Origin: a virus | Strand: one strand, 5' to 3' | IMG/VR virus record: IMGVR_UViG_3300013126_000121 | Span: 1 to 33,826 of that record | DNA: 33,826 nt | Shown here: positions 1 through 5,773 of the stretch, in pieces | Layout of the letters: each line of letters begins with the position of its first letter | Numbering within the stretch: position 1 is the stretch's first letter | Position numbers and translations under genes: made by a program | Notes under the pieces: model-generated | Databases searched by the model: none | What the model saw: only the letters and a program-made list of their open reading frames with translations | Told to the model about the DNA's origin: nothing

Positions 1-597
1 AAAAACTATAATATTTGGGTTGTTGCTGAGTTCCTCCAAAATAACCTTCATTCGTTCTTCGAATTGACCTCTATATTTGGTTCCTGCAACAATTGAGTTC
101 ATATCCAATGAAACAATTCGTTTGTCGGATAAATTCTTTGGACAATCACCTTCATATATCTTCATTGCCAGACCTTCAATAATTGCAGTTTTACCACAAT
201 TATGTGATGATATACCATTAGATATGTATTTGCGTTCATTATCTAATACCTCAAGATCGTAGGTATCATGAACTCCAATTTCTTCATAAGATATGACTGA
301 ATGTAATTCATTGTTATCACACCAAACTAATTCACCTTCAGTAATGTTCGATAATTTAACCCAAGTAGATCCATTTTCTTTAATTGCGGTTGGGTTAAGG
401 GTGTTATCAGAAACTTCGACTAAGTGATCTTCCGATCCTGACAATTCATAACCATTATCTAAAACAATTTTAATACAATTTTTATTATGTTTTTTAAATA
501 AATTCCCTATTAACTTATATCCTGATGGTGTTTTTATTTTATATGTCCCGCCTTCTTTTTGTGTAAGATCAAAGAATTCGCCGATTGAAATTTTCAT
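1..597 (-). CDS. C-terminal half of a split-intein Clp ATPase (Int-C plus AAA+ domain), partial
   Basis: This frame opens with ATG at 597 and runs off the left edge. Residues 1-133 have intein C-part features: a block-B-like stretch with the LSGSEDH signature and a block-F-like end (VHDTYDLEVLDNERKYISNG) closing in SSHN. The next residues are CGKTAIIEGLA, then VAGTKYRGQFEERMKVIL, which is the Clp AAA+ D1 domain immediately after the Walker A glycines. The preceding frame ends in ...GDPG plus an intein start, so joining the exteins gives GDPG-C-GKT, a complete Walker A with Cys at +1. The start follows the upstream stop by 11 bases, with an A9 run and no Shine-Dalgarno. Known of the family: ClpA/ClpC-type unfoldases thread substrates in an ATP-dependent way. 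Inferred: the two polypeptides are joined by protein trans-splicing. A one-base sequence error separating a contiguous intein is the main alternative. Confidence 0.85.
   Translation of the reverse strand, partial: MKISIGEFFDLTQKEGGTYKIKTPSGYKLIGNLFKKHNKNCIKIVLDNGYELSGSEDHLVEVSDNTLNPTAIKENGSTWVKLSNITEGELVWCDNNELHSVISYEEIGVHDTYDLEVLDNERKYISNGISSHNCGKTAIIEGLAMKIYEGDCPKNLSDKRIVSLDMNSIVAGTKYRGQFEERMKVILEELSNNPNIIVF
199..597 (-). other. Int-C fragment of the split intein in the Clp Walker A
   Basis: One hundred and thirty-three residues from Met at 597 to the terminal His-Asn before Cys+1 at 198-196. Block B carries the conserved His (GSEDH) and block F ends SSHN. No endonuclease motif is present, so the reassembled intein is a mini-intein of about 159 residues. 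Confidence 0.75.
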
Positions 598-608
598 AAT
601 ATTTTTTT

Positions 609-902
609 TTAGTTGTTAATGTTCTCAATATTGTGAGTATCTACATCAGAAATTTTTTCAACTTCAATAATAGTATCCCCCAATACACATCCAGGATCAC
701 CTACTATAATTGGGTTGTTCTTTTTTCTTCTAGATAAAATCTGAGCGATTCTCATGATTTCTTTTTCTCTACCAACAACAGGATCCAATTTACCTTCTTC
801 GGCTAATTTATTTAGATCTCTACTGAAGTTATCTAATACAGGAGTTCCTTTGTCTGAGGTTTTTTTACCCTTATCATCGTTATTGTCCATATCTTCTATC
901 AT
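609..902 (-). CDS. N-terminal half of a split-intein Clp ATPase (N-extein plus 26-residue Int-N)
   Basis: This is a 97-residue protein. Residues 22-71 match the start of a ClpA/ClpC/ClpB first AAA+ domain ([27 protein letters not shown] type, then [10 protein letters not shown]). At residue 72 the Walker A is interrupted by [11 protein letters not shown], a standard intein block A with Cys1. The frame stops 26 residues later at TAA (611-609). The rest of the intein and of the ATPase restarts 11 bases downstream in a different frame. The Clp N-terminal substrate-adaptor domain is absent: only about 21 charged residues precede D1, as in trimmed phage Clp proteins. Nothing after the stop continues this frame. 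It can be functional only if trans-splicing or frameshifting joins it to the following gene. It is divergent from the gene at 1007 across a gap of about 100 bases. Confidence 0.85.
   Translation of the reverse strand: MIEDMDNNDDKGKKTSDKGTPVLDNFSRDLNKLAEEGKLDPVVGREKEIMRIAQILSRRKKNNPIIVGDPGCVLGDTIIEVEKISDVDTHNIENINN
612..689 (-). other. Int-N fragment of the split intein in the Clp Walker A
   Basis: Twenty-six residues from Cys72 of the upstream half, beginning [11 protein letters not shown] (block A), run to the stop. Canonical split inteins have about 100 residues in the N part. A very short N part is the hallmark of the atypical class exemplified by the AceL-TerL intein. The break falls in the loop of the first beta-hairpin. 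Confidence 0.75.
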
Positions 903-986
903 TTTTTTAAGTTTTTAAAAATTTAATAATTAAAACCCAAAAAGTGTAGGATTTTAGACGAACGTTGATTTTTTTTGTTTTGATTG

Positions 987-994
987 TATTTATA
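987..994 (+). promoter_or_regulatory. putative late promoter element TATTTATA
   Basis: GTATTTATA lies 12 nt before the ATG at 1007. It is one of fourteen same-orientation copies of this element in front of genes in the window. Its position also favours the 1007 start over an in-frame ATG at 965, which would place the motif inside the coding sequence. Confidence 0.55.
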
Positions 995-1006
995 ATAAAA
1001 AAGAAT

Positions 1007-1672
1007 ATGAAAAAGAATTTATTCACTATTGACGAATCTGAAAAACAAAGAATATTGGAAATGCATTTAAATGCGACTCAAAAATTATATCTTAATGAAC
1101 AAGGTGAGGTATCATCCACAGGATCTACTGTGTCTCAATCATCAAGTACTATTGGTGGTGTACAAATATCTGGTTTTTTATTTGCTGAAGATGACAAAGA
1201 ATGGTTAATTGCTAAAAACAACGAATTAAAAGGTAAAGTTAGTGGTCAAGTTTTAAATGATGAAAATTATGGTAGAGTACTTAAATATTATGGTACACAA
1301 CCAACTTCGGTTGATCCGAATAATTTAATTGGTAAATATGTCATTATGTTTAATAAAATACCTAAACAAGGGATTTATTCTTACCAAAAAGAAAATGTGG
1401 TTAACACAACATTTAAAATAGGTTTAATTTATAAAAATAAAACAAATAAAATGATTTTTATTACAACGGGGGGATCCTCAAGTATCGGATTAAACGTTAG
1501 AGTACCATTATTAAGTACAACAGTAAATGTTGACTTTGCGTTTTTCCTATACAATAGTAATGATAATTTAACTGATCGAAATAATCCTCATATTAATGGT
1601 GTTTTTGGATATATCAAACCTGATCAATTAAAAACCTTTAAAGAGTTACAAGGTGACCAATCGAAAAACTGA
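1007..1672 (+). CDS. hypothetical protein with putative prohead-targeting N-terminus
   Basis: A 221-residue protein of unrecognised family. The start at 1007 is preferred over the in-frame ATG at 965 because the promoter-like TATTTATA lies at 987-994 and the extra 14 residues are hydrophobic low-complexity. The N-terminus (MKKNLFTIDESEKQRILEMH, continuing to YLNEQ) is a charged helical segment with two (I/L)xE sites, ILE and LNE. Such segments recur on other proteins of this phage and resemble prohead protease sites. A Ser/Thr-rich linker (about residues 37-48) follows, then a beta-rich C-terminal domain of about 165 residues. No transmembrane segment or catalytic motif is evident. It sits alone between the divergent Clp gene and a convergent secreted-protein gene. 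An internal virion protein is a guess. Confidence 0.75.
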   Translation: MKKNLFTIDESEKQRILEMHLNATQKLYLNEQGEVSSTGSTVSQSSSTIGGVQISGFLFAEDDKEWLIAKNNELKGKVSGQVLNDENYGRVLKYYGTQPTSVDPNNLIGKYVIMFNKIPKQGIYSYQKENVVNTTFKIGLIYKNKTNKMIFITTGGSSSIGLNVRVPLLSTTVNVDFAFFLYNSNDNLTDRNNPHINGVFGYIKPDQLKTFKELQGDQSKN

Positions 1673-1673
1673 T

Positions 1674-1692
1674 AGGTAGTTTTTAACTACTT
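1674..1692. terminator. possible bidirectional hairpin between convergent genes
   Basis: GTAGTT, a three-T loop, then AACTAC, extendable by one G-U and one A-U pair. It begins just after the stop at 1670-1672 and overlaps the stop codon of the minus-strand gene at 1687. The T-tracts are poor, so this is tentative. Confidence 0.35.
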
Positions 1693-2145
1693 GTTAGCGC
1701 TAATCATAATAATATCAGTATATTCTCCGTAAAGTTTAACTTGTTCGTATAATTTACCTTCTTGGTACATTTGTTCTAAAATAGATAATTTTAAAGTCAA
1801 AACACCAAAAGTGGTGTTATTGTACGACACTTCAAAAATAGGATCATTTATTCCGTCAGTTTCAGAACATTCACTAAGGTAAACTAAACAATTATATCTT
1901 TTTTGTAAGATAAGCTCAGTAGGTACGATATATTCAGGATTATATTTAAGTTCATCGTTTGTATTTGGTAAATATAGATTTGTTAAATATTTCAAATACT
2001 CAGGATTTGGATTAAGATTTCCTGTTGGTTTAAAATTTGTAATCTCTAAATTATTTAAACTATCAACTAAAGTTTGAGTATTTGCGTTGTTAATAACGAC
2101 AAAAGAAACCAAAACTAAAACAAAAGATACAACAAGATTTTTCAT
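1687..2145 (-). CDS. small secreted protein with signal peptide
   Basis: A 152-residue protein. The first ~23 residues are a classic Sec signal peptide: MKN, then a hydrophobic core LVVSFVLVLVSFVVI, then a polar NANTQ end. There is no lipobox Cys at the cleavage region, so a periplasmic or exported product is more likely than a lipoprotein. The mature part holds two Cys residues (in YNCLVYLSECSE) that could form a disulfide. I recognise no family. It is a single leftward gene between rightward ones. It has two apparent promoters: a Bacteroidota-type TTG-N18-TATATTTG at 2172-2200 and a TATTTATT late-type element at 2158-2165. This fits an independently expressed accessory (moron-like) gene acting at the host envelope, which is inference only. 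Confidence 0.75.
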   Translation of the reverse strand: MKNLVVSFVLVLVSFVVINNANTQTLVDSLNNLEITNFKPTGNLNPNPEYLKYLTNLYLPNTNDELKYNPEYIVPTELILQKRYNCLVYLSECSETDGINDPIFEVSYNNTTFGVLTLKLSILEQMYQEGKLYEQVKLYGEYTDIIMISANK

Positions 2146-2157
2146 GACGATTTATTT

Positions 2158-2165
2158 AATAAATA
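2158..2165 (-). promoter_or_regulatory. putative late promoter element TATTTATT
   Basis: ATATTTATT read on the minus strand, 12 nt before the ATG at 2145. It differs from the consensus only at the last base. Confidence 0.45.
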
Positions 2166-2171
2166 TTTCTA

Positions 2172-2200
2172 CAAATATACAAAAATTATTTAATTCACAA
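2172..2200 (-). promoter_or_regulatory. Bacteroidota-type sigma-A promoter (TTG-N18-TATATTTG)
   Basis: On the minus strand, TTG (2200-2198), an 18-nt spacer, and TATATTTG (2179-2172). This matches the Bacteroidota primary-sigma consensus of a TTG at about -33 and TAnnTTTG at about -7. It would start transcription some 20 nt before the signal-peptide protein at 2145. Confidence 0.5.
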
Positions 2201-2230
2201 AAAAAATATATTACTTTTTTAATAAAAAAT

Positions 2231-2473
2231 ATGGCAGTAAAAAAAACAACAATCGAAGGTACAAAAATTATTTGTGAAATAGAATCAAGTAATTTAACAT
2301 CTACTGAATATGATACTGAGTCAAAAAAATTAGTAGTTGAATTTAAAAATGGAATTAAATATGAATATGATGAGGTTCCTCATGGTGTTTATGCCCAACT
2401 TCGTCTTTCAGAATCACAAGGTAAATTCTTTAATACAGTGATTGCTAAAAAGTTCAAATATAAAAAACTATAA
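2231..2473 (+). CDS. KTSC-domain protein
   Basis: An 80-residue protein starting MAVKKTTIEG at 2231. An in-frame ATG 48 codons upstream (2087) is rejected because that extension overlaps the minus-strand gene's signal-peptide coding and promoter region. The body fits the small KTSC domain: a conserved Ser/Tyr stretch (SSNLTSTEYD), then LVVEFKNGIKYEYDEVP, then LSESQGKFFNTVIAKKFKYK, where KTSC members keep the S-x-G-x-[YF]-[FL]-N pattern. The domain is common in phages and bacteria, sometimes attached to lysyl-tRNA synthetase-like proteins, and its role is unknown. The start is preceded by an AT-only stretch without Shine-Dalgarno. It is followed after 30 bases by a separately promoted nucleotidyltransferase gene. 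Confidence 0.85.
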   Translation: MAVKKTTIEGTKIICEIESSNLTSTEYDTESKKLVVEFKNGIKYEYDEVPHGVYAQLRLSESQGKFFNTVIAKKFKYKKL

Positions 2474-2491
2474 TTTTATTTTGCTTCTAAA

Positions 2492-2499
2492 TATTTATA
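2492..2499 (+). promoter_or_regulatory. putative late promoter element TATTTATA
   Basis: ATATTTATAT lies only 4 nt before the ATG at 2504. If this is a T4-late-type -10 element, transcription would begin at or within a base or two of the start codon, giving a leaderless mRNA. Confidence 0.5.
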
Positions 2500-2503
2500 T
2501 GTT

Positions 2504-3253
2504 ATGGAGCTTAAAAAAATAATCGATAGTTTTTATTTAAAAGACGAATTAAATCCAACAATTTGGGATAATCCCGAAGATCCGGAAAATGCCACACTAA
2601 AAGAAGGTATAAGAGATAGAATCTTAAAAATTGCAAATATTTTTATTGATTACCTAGATGTTGAGGCATTTGTACAAGACATTATTTTCATTGGATCTCT
2701 TACGGGGTTTAATTGGTCTGATTTTTCTGATTTTGATATTCACATAGTTTATGACTTTAAAGATTTTAAAGATAAGGAAAAATTATATAGAGAACTTTTT
2801 GATTTAAAAAAAACTCTTTTTAATTCGCAGCATGATATAACAATTAAAGGGTTTGATGTTGAACTTTTCGTTGAGGATGAGTCTCAGGGTAATAATTCTG
2901 CTGGTGAATTTTCTATCATTAAAAATAAATGGAATAAAATACCCGAACAAGAATCATTTGAATTGGATGAAAAGAAAATTAAAGAAAAATCAAAACAATG
3001 GATGGATATTATTGATGGGGCAATTGAAACGGCAAAAGTCGAACCATTAGAAGATGCGATGGAAATAATTTCCAAATACAAAAACAAATTGAAAAAATAT
3101 AGAACCTGTGGGTTAGAAAAGGGTGGTGAATACTCTTATGAGAATTTGGTTTTTAAAGTACTCAGAAGAAATGGGTATTTAGGTAAATTAATGGATTTTA
3201 AAAATGACTATATAGATAAAACATTGTCTTTAGAACAAGAAAAATCTGAATAA
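2504..3253 (+). CDS. nucleotidyltransferase-fold protein
   Basis: A 249-residue protein with the Pol-beta nucleotidyltransferase signature. A GS motif at residues 64-65 (FIGSLTGFN) is followed by D76-x-D78 in SDFDIHIVYD. A likely third acidic residue is in GFDVELFVED (D118). These are the metal-binding carboxylates of the family, so catalysis (transfer of a nucleotide to an RNA, protein or small molecule) is plausible, but the substrate cannot be read from sequence. The C-terminal ~120 residues are Lys/Glu-rich and helical. The start is fixed by the lack of other nearby ATGs and by the TATTTATA element 4 nt upstream. It could be an RNA-modifying enzyme or a MNT-type toxin-like protein, but no antitoxin partner is visible. 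Confidence 0.75.
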   Translation: MELKKIIDSFYLKDELNPTIWDNPEDPENATLKEGIRDRILKIANIFIDYLDVEAFVQDIIFIGSLTGFNWSDFSDFDIHIVYDFKDFKDKEKLYRELFDLKKTLFNSQHDITIKGFDVELFVEDESQGNNSAGEFSIIKNKWNKIPEQESFELDEKKIKEKSKQWMDIIDGAIETAKVEPLEDAMEIISKYKNKLKKYRTCGLEKGGEYSYENLVFKVLRRNGYLGKLMDFKNDYIDKTLSLEQEKSE

Positions 3254-3277
3254 TTTGAAAATTACAAACTAACAATA

Positions 3278-3285
3278 TATTTATA
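3278..3285 (+). promoter_or_regulatory. putative late promoter element TATTTATA for the head-gene block
   Basis: ATATTTATATATA ends 11 nt before the ATG at 3297. No further copy occurs in the gene junctions until 10593, so this may drive the packaging/portal operon from 3297 to 10588. Confidence 0.55.
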
Positions 3286-3296
3286 TATAAAAAATT

Positions 3297-3488
3297 ATGT
3301 CGACAACAGCATGTACTGATAATTATTACTCTACCGTTGTGGTTGGGTATGTCCCTGGAACGGGAACTACTGTGGGTAGTATTGTTACATTTAATACTCC
3401 ACCGGCAGAATGGACTGACTCAATTCAAGATCAAGCAAAACAGTGTAATACCGTTGAGCTTGGAGGGTTTAAAGGACTAAACAATTAA
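3297..3488 (+). CDS. small hypothetical protein, first gene of the head operon
   Basis: A 63-residue protein, Thr/Gly-rich in its first half (VVGYVPGTGTTVGSIVTFNT) with two Cys residues (positions 6 and 50). It has no signal peptide, membrane segment or recognised domain. A real gene is supported by the late-type promoter 11 nt upstream, by the 16-nt spacing to the next start and by the absence of a competing frame. A small decoration or head-completion protein is possible, but nothing in the sequence establishes it. Confidence 0.55.
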   Translation: MSTTACTDNYYSTVVVGYVPGTGTTVGSIVTFNTPPAEWTDSIQDQAKQCNTVELGGFKGLNN

Positions 3489-3504
3489 ACAAAAAAATAT
3501 AAAA

Positions 3505-4803
3505 ATGGGAGATTTAAGACCGTTAGGAAGTGAAAAATTACAAGGAATGGATAAAATAAAAAGGATCCTTGAAATTGCACAATATAATGAAACACCTAAA
3601 CAAGAAGTTAATAGTTTATCAACTACTGATTATACTATTAGATTGGCAGATGGCAACGTATATGGTATTGTTAAAGAAAAAAGTGGATATATAATCAAAA
3701 AAGGATTAAATGAATCTACTTTAGATTATAATGATCCCATGAAACATAGAAAATACTATCGTTCATATTCAGAAGCAATGAAAAAATTGAACTTGATCGC
3801 ATCTGAAATGAATAGAGTATTTGAAAATGTAAACGAAATTCCATTAATAGGTGAACAAAAAAAGAAATTTGTTTTAAAAGGACCAAAAACTGAGGTACCG
3901 GCAGCAGAACCTGTAGCCGATTTACCTACCCCTCCACCAGCGCCTGTAGAGGCTCCACCGGCACCTGATATGGGAACTGAACCTACAGATCTTCCACCGG
4001 CACCTGACATGGGCGCAGACGAAGATTTACCAACTGATGATATGGGAATGGGTGATGAAATACCATCAGATGATATGGAAGCGGATTTAGATTTACCCGC
4101 TGCGGATGATGAAGAGGAAGAAGAAGGTGGTGACGAAGAACCTATGGGTTTAAAGTCAATTCAAAAACTTACAGGAAAATTAAGTCAAAAAATTAGATCG
4201 TTTGATAAAGATCAAGGTCTTGATTCACAAGACATAAAATATGTTTTAAACTCGATTATTTCAGCAATAGACTTAGATAATTTAGACGAAGAAGATAAAG
4301 AAGATATCTTAGATAAATTCGACTCAACAGAAGAGGGTGACTACGGAATGGGTGGGGATGAATTAGATATCAATACTGAAGATGAATTTGACATGGATTT
4401 AGGTGGAGATGAAGAATTACCATCAGATGAAATGGATATGGATGTCGACATGGAATCAAAACCTGTAGAAGAAAAAGAAGGTTATCAACACATGATGGAT
4501 TCTATATTTAATGAATCTAAGGTTGATAAAGTACTTTCTAAGTATTTTAAAATTGACGAAAAAGAAAAAACAATTTTAGAAGAAAAAAGAAAAAGAGACT
4601 TTTTAAAAGAAAAATTAAGAAAACTTAATGTTAAAGAAGAGATCATTACTATGAGTGAGTCTTTAGAACAAAAAGTAAGCGCTCTTTATGTGTTAAATGA
4701 AAATAAAGGTGCAAAATTCATCGGTAAAACTAATAAAGAAAATTTAGTATTTACTGTAGACGGAAAACAAGTTAAGGTTACACCAAGAGGAAGAATTATA
4801 TGA
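3505..4803 (+). CDS. acidic low-complexity head-associated protein, possible internal core protein
   Basis: A 432-residue protein. Residues 1-125 form a folded-looking region containing IKRILEIAQYNE. Residues ~130-170 are Pro/Ala-rich with repeated PPAPDMG units. Residues ~165-220 and ~270-330 are extremely acidic (runs of D and E with repeated D-D/E-M). The C-terminal ~100 residues alternate Lys/Glu helices (KEKTILEEKRKRDFLKEKLR) and end in a small basic beta segment. Composition and position three genes before terminase suggest a head core or internal protein. A second acidic protein at 13479 occupies the scaffold position of T4, so this one may be an additional core component. It overlaps the next gene by four bases (ATGA). 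Confidence 0.75.
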   Translation: MGDLRPLGSEKLQGMDKIKRILEIAQYNETPKQEVNSLSTTDYTIRLADGNVYGIVKEKSGYIIKKGLNESTLDYNDPMKHRKYYRSYSEAMKKLNLIASEMNRVFENVNEIPLIGEQKKKFVLKGPKTEVPAAEPVADLPTPPPAPVEAPPAPDMGTEPTDLPPAPDMGADEDLPTDDMGMGDEIPSDDMEADLDLPAADDEEEEEGGDEEPMGLKSIQKLTGKLSQKIRSFDKDQGLDSQDIKYVLNSIISAIDLDNLDEEDKEDILDKFDSTEEGDYGMGGDELDINTEDEFDMDLGGDEELPSDEMDMDVDMESKPVEEKEGYQHMMDSIFNESKVDKVLSKYFKIDEKEKTILEEKRKRDFLKEKLRKLNVKEEIITMSESLEQKVSALYVLNENKGAKFIGKTNKENLVFTVDGKQVKVTPRGRII

Positions 4804-5210
4804 AACTTGTTTATGTAAACGAATTGGGTCCAAATTATAAAGGAGATAATATTTATGAATTTATCTTTTCCGATTTGGATGATGTTTGGGGAGAAGATTG
4901 GGATGCTGAACCAGCATCAGGAAAACCACTTCCACCAAATATCGAATACATAAAAAAAGTAGGAATATTAAAAACTTCAGAAATTGAATTAATATTGGTT
5001 CAAAATTCTGATTTCTTTTCAGTTTATGACGCAACCGATGGGGTTGTTTCACTAGCATGGGAAGATGCAAACTCAGAATTAATAACTGATATGAAATATA
5101 AAAGATTAGTTTTTCAATACGGAGATACTGTTCAAAGTGTTGAAGATAAATTGTACGAAAGAGATATCGTATTAAATTGGGAAAAAAATTTAGTATTAGA
5201 TGGAAAATAA
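4800..5210 (+). CDS. hypothetical protein in head operon
   Basis: A 136-residue protein of unrecognised family, translationally coupled to the preceding gene by an ATGA overlap and overlapping the next by 11 bases. It is acidic and aromatic-rich (FIFSDLDDVWGEDWDAEPAS) with a mix of beta strands, and has no membrane segment or catalytic motif. The tight packing between an acidic core-like protein and the DUF3008-like gene places it in the packaging/head transcription unit. No function can be assigned. Confidence 0.75.
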   Translation: MKLVYVNELGPNYKGDNIYEFIFSDLDDVWGEDWDAEPASGKPLPPNIEYIKKVGILKTSEIELILVQNSDFFSVYDATDGVVSLAWEDANSELITDMKYKRLVFQYGDTVQSVEDKLYERDIVLNWEKNLVLDGK

Positions 5211-5763
5211 TAATTTAAAAATTGCAAAACTTCTAAAAGAGGGGATAAGTTTTGAAACAATAAAAAAACTAAATAAAGATCAAATTTCTGCACTGTATAA
5301 GAGGTTTGTTAGTGAAGAAACTACAACCACTAGTAAAACTTATAATCTAAAAGACAAAAAAGATCTTGATGCGTTTATTGCAAACACCGCAAAAAAACCT
5401 GAAAATACAACATACAATCCGGACGCCGACACCGCAAGTGTGACTGGAGAAGGGGAAATGACAGAAAAATCAGTTTCAAGAAAACAACAAAAAGCAATGG
5501 GAATTGCACTAGCAGCAAAAAGAGGTGATTTTCCAAAAAGTAAATTAAAAGGATCATCTAAAGAAATGGTTAAAATGTCAGAAAAGGATCTTGAAGATTT
5601 CGCTTCAACAAAACATAAGGGTCTTCCTGAAAAAAAGAAAAAAGAAACTAAAGAAGGTGAAGATGTAAAAAAGTTAGAAGAAAGTATTTTAAAACTTGTT
5701 CAAAAACACACCCCACCTACTTTAACTAAATCTGAACTTATAAAATTAATTTCAAAAAAATAA
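5200..5763 (+). CDS. DUF3008-like protein
   Basis: A 187-residue protein. Residues ~91-145 match the pattern I know from DUF3008: SRKQQKAMGIALAAKRGDFP, then SEKDLEDFASTKHKGLPEK. In that family the DFA-xTKHKGLPEK end is diagnostic. The N-terminal 40 residues form a helix with LLKEGISFETIKKLNKDQI. A Lys/Glu-rich linker leads to a C-terminal amphipathic segment (ILKLVQKHTPPTLTKSELIK). The family is found in T4-like phages and some bacteria and is of unknown function. The gene sits directly before terminase (10-base gap), the slot of the small terminase gene in many phages, but I see no DNA-binding motif that would make it TerS. Confidence 0.7.
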   Translation: MENNNLKIAKLLKEGISFETIKKLNKDQISALYKRFVSEETTTTSKTYNLKDKKDLDAFIANTAKKPENTTYNPDADTASVTGEGEMTEKSVSRKQQKAMGIALAAKRGDFPKSKLKGSSKEMVKMSEKDLEDFASTKHKGLPEKKKKETKEGEDVKKLEESILKLVQKHTPPTLTKSELIKLISKK

Positions 5764-5773
5764 CCCATAGTGG

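Noticed and set aside
595-620. Programmed -1 frameshift at the A9 run joining the two Clp/intein frames
   Set aside because: The in-frame TAA (611-609) precedes the A-run in the zero frame, so slippage on the run itself cannot bypass it. An ATG with an A-rich leader starts the second frame cleanly. A plain sequencing indel upstream of the stop remains possible and is listed as the main check.
965-1006. Longer start (ATG at 965) for the 221-residue protein
   Set aside because: The added 14 residues are a T-rich translation product, and the promoter-like TATTTATA would lie inside the coding region. 1007 has the standard 12-nt spacing.
2087-2230. Longer start (2087) for the KTSC protein
   Set aside because: The extension is antisense to the signal-peptide coding and promoter region of the minus-strand gene and shows no family similarity.
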